Shown: in pieces, positions 57,101-64,000 of the stretch | Layout of the letters: every line of letters starts with the position of its first letter | Position numbering within the stretch: the stretch's first letter is position 1 | Assembly (NCBI GenBank): GCA_013146195.2 | Contig: CM028382.1 | Location: 6,642,767-6,706,766 of the forward strand | Origin: Codonopsis lanceolata | Lineage: Eukaryota > Streptophyta > Magnoliopsida > Asterales > Campanulaceae | Reading direction: 5' to 3' | Length of the DNA stretch: 64,000 bases | Program-made: the position numbers and the translations under genes | Notes under the pieces: generated by a model | Database searches by the model: none | Seen by the model: the letters and a program-made list of their open reading frames with translations, nothing else | Told to the model about the DNA's origin: nothing

Positions 57101-60100
57101 GAGGAGATGTTACTAACTCATCGTATTCTCTCTGTCTCTGTTTATCAAACTAAACAGGTTAGAACATATATATTAACCTGAAAGGATTCCAATCCTAAAC
57201 CCGATTGGATTCTAATCGTAAACCCGGAACGATTCCAATTTCCGTTAAATAAACTATCACAATATCTGATATTGACAGTCCATTATTATTCCTATCTTCA
57301 AATCCAGAACCTCCATTTACTATTTTTACCCTACACTATATTTTCCCATGTGACCAATAATTTTTTGATAAATAAAGTATATTAAATATAAAAAGCGTCA
57401 AAACAGGAGACACATCCTTGTACGCGGGACATATACAAGACAAACAATTATAAACCGACAAAATTGTCCGTAATATTAACAAAAGATTCCCCCTCGGATG
57501 GATCCATCTTTAAACACCACAGCCCAATTGACTGCAAAACATTCTTCTTGAGACAATCTAGATCTGGTTCTATATTGTCAAAAACCCTCCTGTTCCTCTC
57601 TAGCCAAATATTCCTCCAAATCGCGAGAGGAGCTGTAACCCAACACTTATTTTTCCTTCTGCGACCAACCTTGCAAAAGTTGAATTACCGATCGAGGCAT
57701 GACCCACGAGATTCCAGCCGATCTGAAAACAATATGCCAAAGATCCCTCACTACCGGACCATGAAGAAGAAGGTGATTAATAGTCTCTTCCTTTCGTTTA
57801 CACAAATAGCACCTATTAACGACTATCTTCCCGCGAGCTCTCAAGTTATCCCCCGTCAAAATGGCCTCCCTCGCAGCTTCCTAGGCAAAGAAAGCCACTT
57901 TCCATGGAGCCTTTGTTCCCCAAATCTCCTTCCAAGGAAAGTTAGAACTAACCCCTTCCATATAAGCAGGAGTAATAGGATCTCATGGAAAAACTTCCAA
58001 TATATAGTCTAGTACAGGTATTCCTTGAGTGATTTCATCAAAATCTTATCAAACCTGAACTATAATTTGTTAAATCTAATCCTACTTGGGATGCATAAAT
58101 ACTAGCATTAGTAGTACAATATATTTATGTTCTTCCAATCCCCATCCCAAGGGGCCAAACTTACCTATTAAAAAAAAAAAAAACTTCATGTTCTTAATCA
58201 CATTTTAGCCCTTGTGCATCAGTTGGACCTAGAAAAGAATAGGTTGAAAAAACAACTACAGATAAAAATGGTCAATCCTTTTTAGAATTCGTTTTTTATC
58301 CTTTTTTTTTTGTTTTTTTGTTTTGGCTCCGTATATGTCCAATTCATGAATTCAGCTCTCATTTGTTACCTCCCTAGCGAATCAGGTGATCTAGGTTTTG
58401 CCCTCACCATAAGTGCCATCTGGTTGTACTGGTTCGGAGACGTTTACATGTGAAGTTCCTTCATTGTCGCAATGTGAAATCATAAAAACTACTGGCAAAG
58501 TCACTTGGATGTTTTTATTGCCCTTTTAGTTTGTTGAGTTTCTTTAATTGGAGATTATTACCTGTGCAATAGTTTTTGTGGTAGTGGTCTCCATGAGGGT
58601 TACTGTGGCTTCAGTTGGCTGGTAAGTAGCCAGTAATTTTACATCTTCATGCCAAGGAGGCATTATAAATGGTTGCTTACATGATAAACTGCAGACATTA
58701 ACCAACTTTATAGGGCTCTAGAGTTTGGCATTCTGAAATTGAAAGAGAAGTGAAGCATGATTGATATTATAGGACTGGGTTCTCGAGTCTACCCTTTTCG
58801 TCTTTACAGACCATGCGGTGAGTCATTTACTGTAATCATGTAATGTCATTCTAAGAATTTTAGATTTAGAACATATTGTCATTGCTGAATATGTACCTCA
58901 TTTTTTACTATGCTGAAAGTTATACTTCCGCATAAGTGTATATAGAACACTATATTCCCTTTTTCTTTGGATCCCATCAGCTTAGGCAGAATTCTGATAT
59001 GTATCTTGCTTTAGGAGCTCCAATCTTTGATCCACCCTTGAGTTATGATATTTCGGAACTACTAAAATTTTCAGGGAAAGCAAAAATTCATCCTTGACAA
59101 AAAGAGTATATGATCTACTTTTTAACAACACTAAGAGAAGTTTCTATGCATTTTTGTCACGTGAAGAAATTGGTCATGCTGTTGGAAGTGGATATAATCT
59201 TGTATAGTCTGGACGTAATACCCCAACCCACATCGGTTAGATGTGGGGATTGTGTGTGCCTTGCAGGTGGCCGCCCACTACCAGTAGGCTCCAACATGAC
59301 TTTTGAGTGGGCTTGTGGTGGGTCTAGTTGACCCAGGTGCTTAGTGGGTCGGGCCATGCGTAGCGGACTAGGATTTTGGGCTTGGGGCATTACAAATGGT
59401 ATAAGAGCAGGTCGTGGCAGGAAATGTGTTGAACACATCACCCGGGGTGTTGATCCTTTGGGCCTTGATGGGGATGTCAAGGATTTAAGTGGGGAGATTG
59501 TAATACCCCCAACCCTCATCGGTTAGATGTGGGGCTTATGTGTGCCTTGTAAGTAGCCACCCACTACTACTAGGCATCAACATCAAACATGGACTTTTGG
59601 GTGTCTTTCTAGTGGGCCTAGTTGACCCAGTAGACCGTGCCGTGCATAGCAGACCGAGCTTTCAAGCTCGGGGCGTTACACCGGAAGACTAACAATGTTA
59701 AGCGAAAACTCATAATCGCTATTCTACTCCAACTACATTTGAGTGTATACATCTAACATCATATACATTAGCACTTGGACACTTGCTTAACTTCAGCAGC
59801 TATTTTCATTCCTACGATGACACTTCAAACTGTTGTACAATAGCCATCTCAAATAATTAACTTTTTCTTGATAATTCTTTGAAGGTGGGAAGATGGACTT
59901 GCTGATACAGTGGAATATGACGTTGCTGGTAACGTCAAGACTCACGTAGTCAAATCTCCTTTTGTTCAGGTACTTTCAGTCGGAGAAAGATTATAATATG
60001 GCACTTTCAGCTATTTTATGTATTATACGAGTTTCTTTCACGCTGCAGATTCCACTTGGAGTTACGGAGGATAGACTAATTGGATCTGTTGATGTTGAGG

Positions 60101-60710
60101 AGTCTGTTAAAACTGGAACAACAGTTTTCCAGCCAGGCCTTCTGGCAGAAGCTCATAGAGGAGTCCTGTATGTTGATGAGATCAATCTGTTGGATGAGGG
60201 TATTAGCAATTTGCTTCTTAATGTATTGACTGAGGGAGTTAATATTGTTGAAAGAGAAGGAATCAGTTTCCGTCATCCGTGCAAACCACTGCTTATTGCT
60301 ACTTATAACCCAGAAGAGGGTGCTGTACGCGAACATCTACTCGATCGAATTGCAATTAATCTAAGGTAGACCCATGATCAACATTTAGGAGAAACTTATA
60401 CAACCATTCAAATGGATTTATCCAGCACGTTTACTTATCGTATTAGCCTTGATATTTACGACGAGTTGCATATCCAGAGAGTTTCATATTAGTTATTGTA
60501 TCATAATTAAAAAATAAAAATGTTAGGTATATATCCAGCGTCCTAATGTCTTCACTAATGACATCCTTAGCTAATATAATATGCAGTGCAGATCTTCCAA
60601 TGAGTTTCGAAGACCGTGTTGCAGCTGTTGGAATCGCAACACAGTTCCAGGAACAAAGTAAAGAAGTTTTCAAAATGATGGAGGAAGAAACAGACGTTGC
60701 AAAGACTCAG
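54121..60710 (+). CDS. Magnesium-chelatase subunit D, 5' five exons (continues beyond the window)
   Basis: Exons: 54121-54384, 56210-56388, 59885-59969, 60049-60365 and 60587-60710. All have GT-AG borders and join in frame to 323 codons; the rest of the ~750-residue protein lies past 64000. The Ser/Arg-rich N-terminus is a chloroplast transit peptide. The AAA+ module follows: FPLAAVVGQ, GAIDREIGGIAISGKRGTAK (Walker-A-like loop), HRGVLYVDEINLLDEGISNL (Walker B) and LLIATYNPEEG (sensor 1). ChlD forms a ring with ChlI and works with ChlH to insert Mg2+ into protoporphyrin IX, the first committed step of chlorophyll synthesis, in the plastid stroma. Introns 2 and 5 are over 3 kb and packed with TEs. 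Confidence 0.95.
54427..54505. mobile_element. Truncated Stowaway-like MITE in CHLD intron 1 (right copy)
   Basis: This is the same truncated left end as at 43814, with one or two fewer T residues in its T-runs. Confidence 0.6.
54712..55412 (+). mobile_element. Degenerate TRIM-like element in CHLD intron 1 (right copy)
   Basis: Counterpart of 44100-44800, with the same two LTR-like blocks and only scattered base changes. Confidence 0.45.
56784..56887 (+). mobile_element. Short tRNA-derived SINE in CHLD intron 2 (right copy)
   Basis: Identical insertion to 46172-46273, with the same 23-bp flanking duplication (56761-56783 and from 56888) and about two more A residues in the tail. Confidence 0.85.
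57355..58020 (-). mobile_element. LINE 3'-end fragment in CHLD intron 2 (right copy)
   Basis: Counterpart of 46720-47390. The zf-RVT remnant is on the minus strand at 57859-57647, with a few substitutions relative to the left copy. Confidence 0.8.
59214..59680 (+). mobile_element. TRIM retrotransposon, 467 bp, in CHLD intron 2
   Basis: LTR 1 (59214-59394) and LTR 2 (59499-59680) are about 181 bp. They start [T/C]GTAATACCCC and end ATTACA or GTTACA. Each carries the small palindrome cacatcggttagatgtgggg (catc in place of cacatc in LTR 2). After LTR 1 comes TGGTATAAGAGC, close to the initiator-Met primer site; aagtggggagat before LTR 2 is the polypurine tract. The flanks ctgga (59209-59213) and ccgga (59681-59685) are a 5-bp target duplication with one change. 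There is no coding capacity. Confidence 0.88.
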
Positions 60711-61164
60711 GTAATTGTGCAGTTGTTGAATTTACTACTTCTGGAGCTATGTTCCTGATCTTATAGTTACAGTCATCCCTACTTGCGGACACCTAAAACT
60801 TCATCATGTGAACATATGAAAATACTTGGCTCCATTCAGTGGGATTTCATTGAATGGGGGTCAAACTTATTTTTGGACTAAAAAATTACTGGTATTATCT
60901 AAGTTGGCTCAAATGGGGGTCAAAATTATCATATAGTGTAATTTTCTCTAAAACAAAGGTGGTCAAAATTGATAAAATGTTACTTTTAGTAGTAATTTTT
61001 TTTCTTCTAAACCTATAGGTACTAAAATAACATTTTGCAAAAGATAAAGGCGATCAATTAATCCCTTATCCTTTTATGTGGCTTCCCTTCTGGCTCAGTG
61101 AGAGAAGCAACTATACTTGTGATTATTTATTTTGGCATATGCAAGTGTGTGTGCATGTGTTTTT
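60711..61164. other. CHLD intron 5, first part
   Basis: AT-rich intron sequence in which gggggtcaaa-type phrases recur near 60858 and 60914. No gene or element end is seen. Confidence 0.4.
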
Positions 61165-62535
61165 TAATTTGAGAGGTGGCTTTCAGGATGGAAGAAGCAG
61201 ATGTTGTCAAAAGGGGGAAGGCTGACTCTTATTAAAAACACTTTATCGAGCCTACCCACTTATTATATGTCCCTATTTGTGATTCCATCTTCGATTCATG
61301 ATAGACTAGAAAAATTGGAAAGAGAGTTCCTGTGGGAGGGTCAAGCGGAGGAGCGCAAATATCATCTTGTTAGGTGGGATAAGGTTTGCTCCAATTTACA
61401 GGAGGGTGGTTTAGGTATTAAAAGGTTGAAGAATTTCAATTTGGCTCCTTTAGACAAATGGCTATGGAGATTTCTGGTTGCAAGAAATGATCTATGGAAA
61501 AATGTGGTGATTAGTAAATATGGCAAAGGGGATCACTTTTGGTTTCCAAAACCCATCGTTATTTCCTATGGAGTGGGAGTATGGAAAGGAATATGTAGAG
61601 GCTGGGAATCTTTCGCGAAGAATATTTCTTTTGAGATTGGGGACGGTTCTTCTATCAAATTTTGGATAGATAAATGGTGTGGAGAAGCAAAATTGTGGAG
61701 ATGTTTCCCTATCTTTTCACTTTGGCAAGGGATAAGGACTGTTTGATTAGTTCAGTCCTTCAAATGAATGAGGGCAAAGCTGTGTGGAATCCAATTTTAG
61801 AAGGAGTTTTCAAGACTGGAAGATGAAATCTTTTATGAGCTTCTTCGAAAAAATTCATGGTGTGCAAATAGGGGGAAACAGAGTGGATGATGTCAGGTGG
61901 GCTGGAGGAGGAAATGGGATATTTTCGGTCAAGTCATTTTACAAGGTGTTGCTTCATAGTAATTGCAGTCATTTTCCATGGAAGTCAATTTGGCAAACCA
62001 GAGCCCCTAACCGAGTTGCTTTCTTTGCTTGGGTCCTTGGGAGGCGTGTAATGAGGCAATTCTTACGGGCAACAATCTACGGAGAAGGAACAAGATTTTT
62101 GTGAACGGATGTTATATGTGCAAATCTGATGAAGAAAATGTTAATCATTTGTTGATTCATTGCCTAGTGGCTAGGCATTTTTGGGATCTGATTCTGGGAA
62201 TGTTAAAGATTGCATGGGTGATGCCTAGCTCTTTTAAAGATGTGTTGCTGAGTTGGTCTATTTATAAGAGGAAAATGAGGAATTTTTTTTGGGATACGAT
62301 TCCTTTAGTTATGGTGTGGACTATTTGGGGGGAGAGAAATAAAAGGGTGTTTGAGAATGAGGAAAGTTCTATGCTTAAGATGGAAGACACCATACTTCGC
62401 ACTCTATTTCTTTCGTGTTCTGAGTCTTCAGAGACTACTTTTGACTAATATGTATACTCCTAGTGTACAAAGGATGTATCACCTGATTTGACGCTTTGTT
62501 TTATATCATACTTATAATATATTTTTTTATCTTTC
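61165..62535 (+). mobile_element. 5'-truncated L1-type LINE, ORF2 3' part
   Basis: The frame opens with GWKKQMLSKGGRLTLIKNTL, the segment after the reverse transcriptase of plant LINEs. It runs on through EREFLWEG and GGLGIKRLKNFN to a zf-RVT zinc-binding domain (NGCYMCKSDEENVNHLLIHC). Frames break near 61743 and 62060. The 3' untranslated part (gtatactcctagtgtacaaa) ends in an A/T-rich tail near 62535. It lies in CHLD intron 5, in sense orientation. It is dead on arrival because the 5' half is missing. Confidence 0.88.
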
Positions 62536-64000
62536 TCTTTGCATGATTTATGGTAGTGAGTTTCTATAAATTTTACTTTATGACTAATGGGTAATATAGA
62601 TAGTTATTCTACAAAGTGAGGGGAGAGTTGGGTAAGAATTAGTGGGTGGCAGGTGTTTATGCAAATCTGGAAAAAAAAAAATTGACGAGGCTTCAAAATT
62701 TGAACACCAAATATTTCTAGGAAGACAGACAGATAGATTAGGGGTGCCAGGCAAAGACACCCTGATACGTATACAAACCATGAAACTAGAAAAAGCGCCA
62801 CACAGTCGGTTGCACAAGTACATGAGAACGTCTTCTTGCCCTCCTTGTTTCACTAGAAAGTCTGCAGTTGCATTCCCTTCTCTAATGATGGTTTGCATAG
62901 AGCATCTTGGCGGAAGAAGCGTCCAACAGGGCTGTGAGAGGATAGCATTTGTCAAGACTCATTGTAAATAAGCTTTTAGGCCACTTTTTAATCTGTCTAA
63001 AATTCTAAATGAAGACGTCCGTATTGCATCAAGTCCCCTTGAATTTTTGTATGAAGTTCTGCTTCCAGGCTGTTGCAAGTGGCCAAACCTTCTGTGATGT
63101 CTTCCCCTCAATTCTTTGTAATAATTTCTGTTGATACCACCAAGTCGCATCAACCCTGCTCTGCTCTATCACTTCCATCAGTGCTCATCTTGATCCTCTC
63201 TGCGACTAGAAACAGCGATTTGACAATTCTTATTGTTCTCATTTGATGTTTTAGAAATTAGAAGAGGTGCTTTTCTATGCATATTGTCGGATTTTCCTGT
63301 AAAAGCTATTATATTACACGTACCTTGTTTCTGCTCAAGGATTATAGTGAAGTTATAAATCAAGTGTATATTGTTGATGTTCTAGTAACCAGACATATTT
63401 CTCTTTAACTGTCTAATTCTTAAGGCTTTGTTCGTTTTGTGGAAAATGATTCACGGAAAACATTTTCTGCATTTCCTAGTGTTTGGTAGTGTTAGGAGGA
63501 TGGTACTTTTTCTTTGCCGAAAGAGATTTCCTTTTCCAGAAACTTATTCTGGAAATTATTGTTGGGAAGGCCTTTTTCCGAAAACAAATGGAGAGTACTT
63601 TTGCCGTCCAATAACTCTTTAGTAATGATACCTAAATCTGATCGTATGTGATTATTCAAATGATTTCCAATAACGAGCAACATTTCCATTGAAATTTCCA
63701 AAATGTTAAAACTTCTTAGCTTTGTTAAAGTTTCATTACAGTTACATCTAAAGTTAAGATAGACTTTATCTTTCCTCTTAGTCTTAGAGTGTGATCATCA
63801 AAACTATTTTTGGATAACATGTAGATATGCATGTTGACCATATGCATTAACTTCTCGTCTTATATTTTATTTTCTGAAGAAAACATTCCTCTTTTTAGCT
63901 GTATTATGTTTTATTTTCATGTATTAACCTTTATTATCTTTTTAGCTGTATATAACTATGACTTATTTGGGGGTAATATATTTTGTTGAAAAATGAGCTT
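62536..64000. other. CHLD intron 5, remainder
   Basis: No CHLD exon was found before the window ends. 62840-62955 holds a LINE RNase-H scrap on the minus strand. 63424-63620 has ggaaaatg/ggaaaac-rich sequence resembling a decayed MITE. The rest is unremarkable. Confidence 0.45.
62840..62955 (-). pseudogene. LINE RNase H-like fragment
   Basis: The minus strand reads IIREGNATADFLVKQGGQED, the signature of the C-terminal RNase H-like domain (RVT_3) of plant LINEs. No other part of the domain is convincingly preserved, and the frame decays on both sides. Confidence 0.55.

Larger units (their letters stand above)
53380..59054. repeat. Right copy of the ~5.7-kb direct duplication
   Basis: This is the counterpart of 42603-48412. 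It begins directly against the copia LTR and is followed by unique CHLD intron sequence beyond 59054. Compared with the left copy it lacks about 150 bp near its start (matching roughly 42940-43130) and has a few short insertions, for example about 18 bp near 56945. Confidence 0.92.

Noticed and set aside
1..64000. tRNA, rRNA or other structured RNA genes
   Set aside because: None was recognised; the only tRNA-like boxes belong to short SINEs.

Overview
This is nuclear DNA of a flowering plant, most likely a eudicot: AT-rich, with GT-AG introns, plant-type genes (P-class PPR, RF298-type RING ligase, chlorophyll-pathway Mg-chelatase subunit D) and dense plant transposons (MULE, CACTA, Helitron, copia, TRIM, LINE, SINE, Stowaway-like MITEs). 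I cannot name the family or species from the sequence.

Layout. About 1.4-15.1 kb is a composite Mutator-like (MULE) region. It has long inverted arms (about 1447-2640 and 11935-13187), tandem arrays with a ~186-bp and a ~170-176-bp unit, a minus-strand coiled-coil ORF, a broken MuDR-type transposase (8335-10733) and a DUF1985 gene remnant (13.1-14.7 kb). Inside it lies a 2.96-kb copy (4893-7850) of the cellular ataxin-10-like gene found intact at 21205-24203. 16.3-20.6 kb carries one CACTA terminus and three unrelated gene fragments on the minus strand (NRAMP, IQD, TSO1-like CXC). 21.2-24.2 kb is the intact ataxin-10-like gene; 25.8-28.6 kb an intronless PPR gene; 30.4-41.9 kb a RING E3 ligase gene whose ~7.1-kb intron contains a ~4.7-kb Helitron. 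43.5-48.4 kb is a partial copy of the 5' part of CHLD. It stops at a gap of exactly 100 N (48413-48512), followed by a truncated copia element (48.5-53.4 kb) and then the CHLD gene (54121 to past the window end; five exons seen).

Most notable observations. (1) The captured ataxin-10 copy differs from its parent almost only at CAG/CTG (CHG) sites, which usually become CG. In exon 1 I count about 22 of 23 such sites altered against about 3 other changes. This is not deamination. It looks like miscalling of CHG-methylated cytosine, and traces of it appear elsewhere in the MULE and in the copia element. (2) A MULE has captured a whole gene with promoter, intron and 3' flank, about 16 kb from the donor. 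(3) The CHLD duplication around the 100-N gap looks like two haplotypes placed in tandem.

The intact genes serve ordinary cellular roles (organelle RNA processing, ubiquitination, chlorophyll synthesis, an ARM-repeat protein) and show no sign of operating as one system. All alignments were made by eye, so repeat boundaries are approximate to a few bases unless flanking duplications are given.
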